13,159 nt of DNA, taken from the NCBI RefSeq assembly GCF_937877005.1, contig NZ_CALEFV010000298.1:1-13159 (forward strand), in the 5' to 3' direction. Below the pieces are notes generated by a model that was given only the letters and a program-made list of their open reading frames with translations, was not told the origin of the DNA and did not search any database. Positions 1 to 6,409 of the stretch are shown in pieces. How positions within the stretch are numbered: position 1 is the first letter of the stretch; each line of letters begins with the position of its first letter. A program made the position numbers and the translations under genes. Source of the stretch: an uncultured Fibrobacter sp. (GTDB lineage Bacteria > Fibrobacterota > Fibrobacteria > Fibrobacterales > Fibrobacteraceae).

Positions 1-704
1 TGGCTGCCCAGGCGCTTCACATCAAGCGCATTGCAACTCCGGTGAGTTGCAACACGTCGCTCGAAAAATCCAACAGCTTCGAGAAAATCTGTCGCACACG
101 CATCGGCAGCCCCTACGTGATTGCCGGCATGGAAAGCCTGATGGACAGCGCCGACAAGAACGCCTCCGTAGCTGGCTACGAGGCAAACGGCGGATTCCTG
201 CTGCAGACCGACCTCACCCGCGAATTTGCCGACGGCACCCGTACGCTCAAGGCACTCCCGACCCGCGATGCACTCCTCCCGATGCTTGCCGTGATGGTAC
301 GCGTCCGCGAAGAACGCATGTGCGTCGTGGACCTGCTCAAGAAACTCCCGAAGCGTTTCACGCTCAGCGACCGTCTCAAGGAATTCCCGACCGAGACCTC
401 GAAGGCGAAACTTGCCGAAATCCGCGAAAAGAAACTCGGCGAAAAGCTGTTCGGCTCGCTCACTGCGAAACCAAGCCGCTTCAAGCCCAAGGACGGCTCC
501 GCCCCCAAGCCCTTCCATGGCAAGGTGGTCTCCATCGACGAGACCGACGGATATCGCATGGAATTCGATTCCGGCGACATCGTCCACCTGCGTCCCAGCG
601 GAAACGCCCCCGAATTTCGCTGCTATGTGGAGACCGAGGACAAGGTACGCTCCGCCGAACTTCTCGAAGCCTGCATCAAAATCATGGAAGGCTGGCGTAA
701 GTAA
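1..704 (+). CDS. Phosphohexomutase (phosphomannomutase/phosphoglucomutase), 3' part
   Basis: The frame is open from base 3 to TAA at 702-704, so the gene enters from the left; a GTG at 42 is internal. The family interconverts hexose 1- and 6-phosphates in the cytoplasm. What is visible is domain 3 and domain 4. The first has a 'TPVSCNTSLEK' stretch, 'RTRIGSPYVIAGM' and the sugar-binding loop 'GYEANGGFLL'. The second has the phosphate-binding loop 'RPSGNAPEFRCYVE', matching the family RPSGTEP-K-R-Y-VE pattern with N in place of T. The catalytic Ser and metal-binding domain lie outside the window. Substrate preference (mannose, glucose or glucosamine phosphate) cannot be decided, so no symbol is given. 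The next gene starts only 25 bases downstream, with no terminator between. Confidence 0.85.
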   Translation, partial: AAQALHIKRIATPVSCNTSLEKSNSFEKICRTRIGSPYVIAGMESLMDSADKNASVAGYEANGGFLLQTDLTREFADGTRTLKALPTRDALLPMLAVMVRVREERMCVVDLLKKLPKRFTLSDRLKEFPTETSKAKLAEIREKKLGEKLFGSLTAKPSRFKPKDGSAPKPFHGKVVSIDETDGYRMEFDSGDIVHLRPSGNAPEFRCYVETEDKVRSAELLEACIKIMEGWRK

Positions 705-729
705 CGCCTAATTTTGTATCTTGTCGTAT

Positions 730-1674
730 ATGTTTAGAAGATTCCTCGCCGTAGCACTTTCCACCGCATCCCTAGCACTTGCCGGGGAGCACTGGAACGT
801 CGATGCGGGTGGAGTCTCGATGAAGTATCTCTCGATGCAGATCTCGGCACGCAACGCGGCCCTTTCCGGCGCAGGCGTCGCCGACGCTACCCGCGCCTCC
901 GAAATTTCGCGCAACCCGCTCGCCATGAGCTTCGTGCAGGAAGCCGAAGCGGGCGTGAACCACATGATATTCCCCGAATACACCGCCGACGACTTCACGG
1001 CGACCTACTTCGCGCTGCCATTCAGTTTCCTAGATTTCCCGCTCACATTCTCGCTGGGCGCCGAATTCCTGGGCTACGATGGCATCGAAGGCCGCGACGA
1101 GGAAGGCTTCAAGACATCGGAATACGGTGCCTATGCCTGGACTCTCGAAATGGGACTCGGTAGCCGCGGCAAGGTGTTCAACTGGGGCGCCACGGCGCGC
1201 TTCAGCCAGCAGACGATCGACGACCAGTCCGCTATCGCCATCCTCGGCGACATCGGCGGATCGTATCGCGTGAACGAATACCTCGCCTTCGCTACGACCC
1301 TCACGAACTTCGGCTACATGGGCGACTACGACGGCGAAAAGGAAACTGCCCCCATGGCCGTACAGGCGGGCCTCACAGGAATCGTCCCCATCGCAAAGCT
1401 TTTCGGGCTGCAGAGTCTCTGGAACCTGCACCTGTCCGCCGACGCCTATCGCCGCGCCGACATGGAAGACCCCGAATGGCGTTTCGGCGGCGAAATCGAC
1501 TACATGGAAACGCTCGCCCTGCGCATCGGCTACGCGGCTCGCCCCGACACCGAAGACGGAGTGAGCGCAGGTATCGGCCTCACCTTCGGCATGATCGTCT
1601 TCGACTACGCCTACAGTCCGAAAAAGGCCTTCGATGGCGGCTACCATTACCTGACGCTGGGACTGAAGTTCTAG
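730..1674 (+). CDS. PorV/PorQ-family outer-membrane beta-barrel protein
   Basis: About 314 residues, starting with a signal peptide (MFRR followed by a hydrophobic stretch ending near ALA-GEH). I chose ATG 730 over the in-frame TTG at 721 because it puts the basic residues directly before the hydrophobic core. After the signal comes 'ISARNAALSGAGVADATRASEISRNPLAMS', which fits the start of PorV/PorQ (UPF0164-like) proteins: a small-residue-rich loop followed by a conserved N-P. The rest alternates short amphipathic strands, and the protein ends in 'YHYLTLGLKF', with the C-terminal aromatic residue expected for insertion by the BAM complex. Members of this family serve type IX secretion or act as outer-membrane porin-like proteins; the exact role here is not known. 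No SD precedes the ATG; a TGTATCTT stretch just upstream may be a -10 element giving a very short leader. Confidence 0.7.
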   Translation: MFRRFLAVALSTASLALAGEHWNVDAGGVSMKYLSMQISARNAALSGAGVADATRASEISRNPLAMSFVQEAEAGVNHMIFPEYTADDFTATYFALPFSFLDFPLTFSLGAEFLGYDGIEGRDEEGFKTSEYGAYAWTLEMGLGSRGKVFNWGATARFSQQTIDDQSAIAILGDIGGSYRVNEYLAFATTLTNFGYMGDYDGEKETAPMAVQAGLTGIVPIAKLFGLQSLWNLHLSADAYRRADMEDPEWRFGGEIDYMETLALRIGYAARPDTEDGVSAGIGLTFGMIVFDYAYSPKKAFDGGYHYLTLGLKF

Positions 1675-2576
1675 CTGCAGTGTTTCTTGATCTGATAGTT
1701 CAGGCACCCCCTGCTAATTCCGAGCTTCTGCGCAGTGAGACTCCTGTTGCCCTCGTTCCGCGCAAGTTCCAAACAAATTAAGTTCCATTCGGGCGATACC
1801 GTATAGCGTCTCTCCCTTTCGCAGACCTCACCGGAATAGCCGCGCGCACGCCCGGCCGACTCGCAAAATTCGTCTTCCAGGACCTCGGCAAGATTCACGC
1901 CGTAGGGCCGCAGCAGCGAGAAACGCTGAAGTACGTTCTTTAGCTGCCGCACGTTCCCGGGCCACCGCTTTTTCGACAGCTGCACCATTTCCCGATCCGT
2001 AAGGGGGCCCAGGCCGCCGGCGTTCTGCACGATATCTTCCCACAGGTCAGCGGCAAGCTTCTCGAAATCATCGCGTTCGCGCAGCGGCGGAATTCTCACC
2101 GGAAAGACATTCAGGCGAAAGTAGAGGTCCTCGCGAAAACGCCCCGAGCACACCTCCTCGCGCAAGTCGCGGTTCGTGGCGCATACGAGTCTAAAATCGA
2201 CGGGAACAGCCTCGCTTCCGCCTAGCGGCATCACGGTGCGTTCCTGCAAAATCCGCAGAAGCTTGCACTGCGTTTCGAGCGGCATCTCGCCAATTTCGTC
2301 GAGAAACAGCGTGCCGTGTTCCGCCGAGCGCACGATCCCGGGGCGCGCCTCGTTGGCACCGGTAAAGGCGCCCCTGCAATGCCCCTCGAGCACGCTCTCG
2401 GCAAGTCCCTTCGCAATCGCACCGCAGTTCAGCGCAACAAAAGGCCCGCCCGCCCTGCCGCCATGCGAGTGGATAAAGCGGGCGGCCACCTCCTTGCCGG
2501 AACCGGATTCGCCAAGCAGAAGCACCGAGACATCGGAGCCGGCCGCAATGCGTAGCATGGTTTCGTGTCTGTTCAT
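1671..2576 (-). CDS. Sigma-54-dependent transcriptional activator without sensor domain
   Basis: A bacterial enhancer-binding protein of 301 residues that starts directly at the AAA+ domain. Visible motifs are Walker A 'GESGSGKE' (residues 22-29), the sigma-54 contact loop 'GAFTGA' (69-74), Walker B 'GTLFLDEIGEM' (D93/E94), sensor I 'ATNRD', arginine-finger region 'GRFREDLYFRLNVF', and sensor II 'WPGNVRQLKN'. The C-terminus is a Fis-type helix-turn-helix, about 'LARNEGNRSLTAQKLGIS', for binding enhancer DNA. There is no receiver, GAF or PAS domain, so control would have to come from a partner protein or from its own level, as in PspF-type activators. The start at ATG 2576 is supported by a GGAG five bases upstream. 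Its stop overlaps that of the convergent PorV-like gene. The target promoter is not identifiable in this window. Confidence 0.92.
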   Translation of the reverse strand: MNRHETMLRIAAGSDVSVLLLGESGSGKEVAARFIHSHGGRAGGPFVALNCGAIAKGLAESVLEGHCRGAFTGANEARPGIVRSAEHGTLFLDEIGEMPLETQCKLLRILQERTVMPLGGSEAVPVDFRLVCATNRDLREEVCSGRFREDLYFRLNVFPVRIPPLRERDDFEKLAADLWEDIVQNAGGLGPLTDREMVQLSKKRWPGNVRQLKNVLQRFSLLRPYGVNLAEVLEDEFCESAGRARGYSGEVCERERRYTVSPEWNLICLELARNEGNRSLTAQKLGISRGCLNYQIKKHCS

Positions 2577-2620
2577 GTGGTCTCCTACGCTATATACGCA
2601 ATAACAGACCCGATGTGAAC

Positions 2621-2658
2621 CGGGCCGCGACGAATTTTACGCCACGGCCCGTTTTTTT
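2621..2658 (+). terminator. Intrinsic terminator-like hairpin, T-run on the + strand
   Basis: A 7-bp GC-only stem (CGGGCCG at 2621-2627, CGGCCCG at 2645-2651) with a 17-nt loop is followed by seven Ts on the + strand. Both flanking genes are read from the - strand, where no T-run follows the hairpin. It would therefore stop rightward rather than leftward transcription. Confidence 0.55.
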
Positions 2659-2673
2659 ACAGAATTAAACGAA

Positions 2674-3747
2674 CTATTTCGAAATGACGGCAATGCTTTC
2701 GAGACACGCCCTGTACTCTTCCGAGTTGTCTTTACTGTAGCTGTACGCCCAGACATATTCGTTTCCGTCATCATCCGTCATCTCGTAATCCAGATCGAGA
2801 TAATCCTTGTTTTCCGCCTTGCACAGTTCCGCAGTCACTCCGCGCTTCACGTAGTCAAGCCGACAAGAGGTATCGCCCTGTTTCACGGTAATCGAAATAT
2901 CGAGGTCAAGGTCTCCCCCCTCGCTAAAGCGGGGTTCATCCCTTTCTACCGTGGCGGTATAGGTCTTTCCGCCAAGAGTGAAGGTCTGGCTAGTCTTGGA
3001 AATCTTGTCGATCGTGATGTCGGCATTGTTCAGCACCTGCATCCAATAGCTAGATCCGACTGCATCGTAAATATCCGGGGCAAACACCTCGGCATCACCG
3101 CCCAGCAGCATGTCGTAGAGGTATACCATGAAATAGGTGCGCATGTATCCGTCGGGGTTTTCCTCAAGAAACTTATCTGGATGATAGCTGAAGACCGCGT
3201 CGACCGTTTCCTCGCCGAAATTCATGACATGCGTCATGTAATGCGACTCTTCGTCACAGAGTACTTCATTTTCTTCACGGTCGTATTCGCAGAACGTATT
3301 TCCCCAGGTTCCGCGAATCTTTCCATTGGTCCCGCCCACGTACATTTCGGCATAGCGGCCAGCCCTGCCATTATAGAGATTATAGAACAGCAGCGTATCG
3401 CCGCGGAACGCATACACCATGGTATCAGCGGATGCGAACGCCTTGACCTTTTTCCAGATGTATTCACCATCGCTTACGACACACTGGTTTTCGTACTGGA
3501 CATCCGCAGCAAGGATCACCATGTTCCGCGATTCATTCAAAACGAACGAGCCGGATACCGTATAGCTCAGGCCATCATCCGCAATAGGATCTTGTTTTGC
3601 AGAACTTGAAGATCCGGCATCATCGGAAGAATTCAAGGAATCAGAGGATTCGATCGATTCTCCGTCAGCACCGGAGGAATTTTCTCCGCTGCACGCGACC
3701 ACCCAGAAAGCGGTCAACGCCAAAGTCACAAGCAATCCTCTTTTCAT
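2674..3747 (-). CDS. Lipoprotein, six-cysteine paralog family (copy 1)
   Basis: A secreted lipoprotein of 357 residues of unknown function. The signal peptide ends in lipobox VVAC with Cys19 as the lipidated residue, followed by a Ser/Asp-rich linker of about 40 residues. The folded part shares a clear order of motifs with the two upstream genes: 'GDTL', '(G/A)E(M/L)Y(V/L)GG', 'SQTF-x3-G', '(S/T)C-x-L', 'LCKAEN' and a C-terminal 'EEYRAC'. Six cysteines outside the lipobox match in order across all three copies (in NQC, FCE, LCDE, TSC, LCK, RAC), suggesting three disulfides outside the cytoplasm. This copy lacks the basic C-terminal helix found in the other two. It has its own SD (AAGGGAG) and TATATT box. 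I do not recognise a named family. Confidence 0.8.
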   Translation of the reverse strand: MKRGLLVTLALTAFWVVACSGENSSGADGESIESSDSLNSSDDAGSSSSAKQDPIADDGLSYTVSGSFVLNESRNMVILAADVQYENQCVVSDGEYIWKKVKAFASADTMVYAFRGDTLLFYNLYNGRAGRYAEMYVGGTNGKIRGTWGNTFCEYDREENEVLCDEESHYMTHVMNFGEETVDAVFSYHPDKFLEENPDGYMRTYFMVYLYDMLLGGDAEVFAPDIYDAVGSSYWMQVLNNADITIDKISKTSQTFTLGGKTYTATVERDEPRFSEGGDLDLDISITVKQGDTSCRLDYVKRGVTAELCKAENKDYLDLDYEMTDDDGNEYVWAYSYSKDNSEEYRACLESIAVISK

Positions 3748-3753
3748 CGAGCA

Positions 3754-3778
3754 CTCCCTTTTTTACCCAAACAATATA
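3754..3778 (-). promoter_or_regulatory. -10-like box TATATT and SD for lipoprotein copy 1
   Basis: On the - strand, TATATT lies at 3778-3773 and AAGGGAG at 3760-3754, ahead of ATG 3747. The expected leader is about 20 nt. The same arrangement precedes the other two lipoprotein genes. No convincing -35 at normal spacing is visible; a TTGACA lies only 9 bases upstream of the TATATT. Confidence 0.45.
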
Positions 3779-3802
3779 CGAAATCCATGTCAAGAAAGGG
3801 AC

Positions 3803-4912
3803 TTAATTTTCGACAAGCTTCTGCATTTTCTTGAGATGTTTCTGCAAACGATCCTTGCGGGCGGAATCCTTCTCGACAGCCTTCTTGTATAGGAACGGGG
3901 CTACTACATGATCCTCGTAACCGAGCATCTGGCACACGCAATGTACGAATTCGTCAGTATTCGTCGCCCTGTAGCGGTACGCCCATTCATACTCATTGCC
4001 ATCGTCATCATAATCTTCTTCAAAGCGAAGATTATCCACATTTTCAGCCTTGCACATGGCCTTGGTCGGATTCCTTTTTTCATAGTCCAGATTGCAGGTG
4101 GTGCTTCCGTCCGTCAGGCTGATGGAAATCTCGACTTCCTCGTCCGCGTACTCATCCAGATTCATGTCGATCTTATCCAGAGAAACCGTAAGGGTCTTGC
4201 CGTTCTGCCTGAAGGTCTGACTTTTCTCGGAACTTTCGACGATCTCGATACCAAATTCCTCTATGCCGGTCTGCAGGTTGCCTTCTTCATATTCATCGAA
4301 ATCATATATCTGATCCGCATAGATCTCGCCGTATCCATAGCCAAATTGAATCAGCTGATACAAATCCAGCATGAAATCGGAATTCATGTAACCCTTGGCC
4401 TCGATGTCCTCGAGATACAGATCGTAATTATATTCGTAATTTGCGGAAATTTCTCTTTCGGAGAAATTTATGGTATACTTTACATAGCGGGCCTCTTTCT
4501 CGTAACATTCCGTTACGCCCTCGCCCCTGGAATGTTCGCAGGAAATACCGTTCCAGGTACCGTAAAGCTTTCCTGGAGTTCCGCCCAAATACATCTCGCC
4601 GTAATTATCCAGTTCTCCGTCCTCAAACCCATAAAGAACCAGCGTGTCACCCAGGAACTCGTACTTCATCTTCACCAGTCTTTCGTCGTTCAACTTGACA
4701 TTCTTCCAGATTATCGAACTATCAGGTTCACGGACACATTTGTCCTGATATGATTCGGGTTCCGTTACGACGAGCATCTGCTGCGCCTCGTCCACGGAAA
4801 GAGCAGCCCTCTGCGTCATGACAACGTTACCCGTATCGGAAGAACTGTCGTCACCACAGGCCACCATCATCAGGGCCGAAGCTGCGGAAACAGCCAAAAG
4901 AAACTTCTTCAT
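3803..4912 (-). CDS. Lipoprotein, six-cysteine paralog family (copy 2)
   Basis: A lipoprotein of 369 residues, function unknown. The signal peptide ends in MVAC with Cys19 lipidated, then a short GDDSSSDTG linker. It shares with copies 1 and 3 'GDTLVLYG', 'GEMYLGGTPGKLYGTW', 'SQTFRQNGKTLTVSLDK', 'TTCNLDYEKR', 'MCKAEN' and 'TDEFVHC'. The shared cysteines are in KCV, SCE, ECYE, TTC, MCK and HC. The last ~30 residues form a strongly basic, probably helical tail (YKKAVEKDSARKDRLQKHLK...) matched in copy 3 but absent from copy 1. Start at ATG 4912 is supported by AAGGAG upstream. It is separated from copy 3 by a terminator and carries its own promoter-like box, so it is probably a separate transcript; no terminator is visible before copy 1. 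Confidence 0.8.
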   Translation of the reverse strand: MKKFLLAVSAASALMMVACGDDSSSDTGNVVMTQRAALSVDEAQQMLVVTEPESYQDKCVREPDSSIIWKNVKLNDERLVKMKYEFLGDTLVLYGFEDGELDNYGEMYLGGTPGKLYGTWNGISCEHSRGEGVTECYEKEARYVKYTINFSEREISANYEYNYDLYLEDIEAKGYMNSDFMLDLYQLIQFGYGYGEIYADQIYDFDEYEEGNLQTGIEEFGIEIVESSEKSQTFRQNGKTLTVSLDKIDMNLDEYADEEVEISISLTDGSTTCNLDYEKRNPTKAMCKAENVDNLRFEEDYDDDGNEYEWAYRYRATNTDEFVHCVCQMLGYEDHVVAPFLYKKAVEKDSARKDRLQKHLKKMQKLVEN

Positions 4913-4917
4913 ATTAT

Positions 4918-4947
4918 CTCCTTTTTAAAATCCACGGGAAGAATATA
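4918..4947 (-). promoter_or_regulatory. -10-like box TATATT and SD for lipoprotein copy 2
   Basis: On the - strand TATATT lies at 4947-4942 and GGAG at 4921-4918, with ATG at 4912. The first T of the box is the last base of the T-run of the preceding terminator, so the stop of one unit and the start of the next are directly joined. Confidence 0.5.
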
Positions 4948-4972
4948 AAAAATTCCCCGCCGACCGGGGAAT
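4947..4972 (-). terminator. Intrinsic terminator after lipoprotein copy 3
   Basis: An 8-bp stem (ATTCCCCG / CGGGGAAT, arms 4972-4965 and 4959-4952 on the - strand) with a 5-nt loop is followed by Ts on the - strand. It sits 25 bases after the stop codon at 4997 and is correctly oriented for that gene. Confidence 0.8.
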
Positions 4973-4996
4973 CCTTTAAATTAATTCGTTCGTAAT

Positions 4997-6154
4997 TTAT
5001 CTTCCGGAAAGCTTCTGCAACCTTTCGTACACCTTCCGGATGCGCTTCTTTGCATCAACATTCTGCCGGGCCATCTTCTTGTACATGGCTCCATAGGGCG
5101 ACGAGGCGATATCCCTAAGGCAATCGACGAATTCGTCCATGTTAGACTTCGTATAGTACGAAATTTCCACATAGTCTTCTTCGCCTTCCATTCCATAGTA
5201 TTCGCCGTAATCGTCGTAGTCATCGTAGTAGTCGTTTTCAAGGAGGTCATAATCTATATCCAGGAACTCCCTATTTTCCTCCTTGCAAAGGCCCTTGTCT
5301 ACCTCCTTCTTCATCTCGGTCAGTTCGCAGGTAATTTCCCCATGCGTCACCGTCACGCTGACATCGTAACCGCCCTGGATATCGGCCGTAGTTCCCTGGA
5401 CGCTCGCCTCGATGTTATCCAGCAGCTCGACCTTGTTCAGCTTTACGGTATACGGTTCGCCGCCCATCGTAAAGGTCTGGCTCATGTCCGTCTGCTCGCT
5501 CACAGTAATCATTTCCTCCCGGAAATCCTGCACGTAGCTTTGCGCATCCATGAATAGCCCCGAAAGGTCGGGTTCCACGGAAATCCCGCTCAGGTTCAGG
5601 TACAGCATGTACATAAAATAGCTGTCCATGTAATTTGCCGTTTTCTCGACATGCTCGGTAAACCCGTCCGTATCGACACGGGCGTTCACGCTCACCTTCC
5701 CCGGCGAAAAATGGTAAGCGCCGGCCAAATAGCTACCCATCGCCTCGTCGCACACCGTCTCGTCGGACTTCGTGTCATAAAGGCAGCCCGTATAGGTCCA
5801 GTCCCCGTAGACATCCCCGGACTTGCCACCCACGTACAGCTCCGCATCCTTGATGCATCCTTCCGTGCAGTCGGTAAGCAGTAACGTATCGCCATGGAAC
5901 TGATAAGCGTAGCTATAGTAAATGGGCCCCGAAGAGACATTACGCCAGTTGATGGTCTTGTCATCGAGCACGCACATCTCCATGGTCAACCCTTCCAGGA
6001 CCATCGTCAGCCTCTGCATTTCCTCGTCCACCGAGAGAGTGCCGTTCATGACGATATCGCCATTGTTGACACCCGTGGTGCCGCCACCGTCGTCGCTGCA
6101 GGCCGCCATGAACAGGGGCAGTGCCGCTACCGATGCAAGTAATGCTTTTTTCAT
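4997..6154 (-). CDS. Lipoprotein, six-cysteine paralog family (copy 3)
   Basis: A lipoprotein of 385 residues, function unknown. The signal peptide ends in MAAC with Cys19 lipidated, then SDDGGGTTG. Motifs shared with copies 1 and 2: 'GDTLLL', 'AELYVGGKSGDVYGDW', 'SQTFTMGGEPYTVKLNK', 'TCELTEMKK', 'LCKEEN' and 'MDEFVDC'. The six shared cysteines are kept, and two further ones (TDCTEGC) are unique to this copy. Near the C-terminus a Tyr/Asp/Glu-rich insertion (around DYYDDYDDYGEYYG) replaces the shorter acidic 'DDDGNEY' of the other copies. It then ends in a basic tail (YKKMARQNVDAKKRIRKVYE...) like copy 2. AGGAGG precedes ATG 6154. It is divergent from lysC. Confidence 0.8.
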   Translation of the reverse strand: MKKALLASVAALPLFMAACSDDGGGTTGVNNGDIVMNGTLSVDEEMQRLTMVLEGLTMEMCVLDDKTINWRNVSSGPIYYSYAYQFHGDTLLLTDCTEGCIKDAELYVGGKSGDVYGDWTYTGCLYDTKSDETVCDEAMGSYLAGAYHFSPGKVSVNARVDTDGFTEHVEKTANYMDSYFMYMLYLNLSGISVEPDLSGLFMDAQSYVQDFREEMITVSEQTDMSQTFTMGGEPYTVKLNKVELLDNIEASVQGTTADIQGGYDVSVTVTHGEITCELTEMKKEVDKGLCKEENREFLDIDYDLLENDYYDDYDDYGEYYGMEGEEDYVEISYYTKSNMDEFVDCLRDIASSPYGAMYKKMARQNVDAKKRIRKVYERLQKLSGR

Positions 6155-6161
6155 CTAAAAA

Positions 6162-6191
6162 CCTCCTGATAGTATCTATTTAATGAATATA
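6162..6191 (-). promoter_or_regulatory. -10-like box TATATT and SD for lipoprotein copy 3
   Basis: On the - strand TATATT lies at 6191-6186, preceded by a run of Ts, and a perfect AGGAGG lies at 6167-6162, seven bases before ATG 6154. The leader would be about 25 nt. Spacing matches the other two paralogs. Confidence 0.5.
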
Positions 6192-6260
6192 ATCAAAAAA
6201 AACGGAGCGGGAACAAATTTTCGCCCCCTGCCAGCCATTGCCGCACCCTCCCTATTTTTC

Positions 6261-6266
6261 TATAAT
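6261..6266 (+). promoter_or_regulatory. Consensus -10 box TATAAT for the lysC transcript
   Basis: TATAAT lies at 6261-6266 in an AT-rich patch, followed immediately by GC-rich DNA. Transcription from about 6272 would give a leader of roughly 137 nt before the lysC ATG. No clear -35 box was identified. Confidence 0.5.
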
Positions 6267-6271
6267 TGCGC

Positions 6272-6409
6272 CCGCGCGGCGGTAAAATGCCGTCGCAGAC
6301 ATAGACACAATAACCAAGTGGCTGGCCAGATGGGTAGGCTTGGGCACGACGACCGTGAGGAAAGCGGTTGCGCTCGAAGCCGAGAGGTTTGGTGGCCCAA
6401 AAGGAAAAA
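6272..6409 (+). promoter_or_regulatory. Structured 5' leader of lysC, class not recognised
   Basis: This GC-rich stretch has no long conserved-looking ORF but can fold well. Hairpin 1 pairs 6276-6283 with 6289-6296 (8 pairs including two G-T, loop AAAAT). A longer hairpin pairs GGCTT 6337-6341 with AAGCC 6377-6381, GGGC 6342-6345 with GCTC 6372-6375, and CGACCG 6350-6355 with CGGTTG 6365-6370, around loop TGAGGAAAG. An outer ACCAA/TTGGT pair (6313-6317 / 6389-6393) could close it. The SD (AAGGA) of lysC lies just after the structure. A 27-codon ORF (6330-6413) runs through it and ends TGA overlapping the lysC ATG. The lysine riboswitch core motifs are not visible. Folding was done by eye. Confidence 0.4.

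Noticed and set aside
1030..1707. A 225-codon open frame on the - strand opposite the PorV-like gene
   Set aside because: It lies inside a well-supported gene with signal peptide and barrel pattern; the translation resembles no protein and overlaps the activator's 3' end.
3908..4753. A 281-codon + strand frame opposite lipoprotein copy 2
   Set aside because: Copy 2 has a lipobox, SD and two paralogs; the opposite frame is hydrophobic and Ile-rich only because it mirrors acidic codons.
6330..6400. Resemblance of the lysC leader to the 3' part of RNase P RNA (GGGTAGGCT..., GTGAGG...)
   Set aside because: Only a few short words match, the remaining conserved regions are missing and there is no room for a full RNase P RNA.
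6272..6409. Lysine riboswitch ahead of lysC
   Set aside because: The conserved AGAGG-GC start and the later core sequence are not present; kept only as an unclassified leader.
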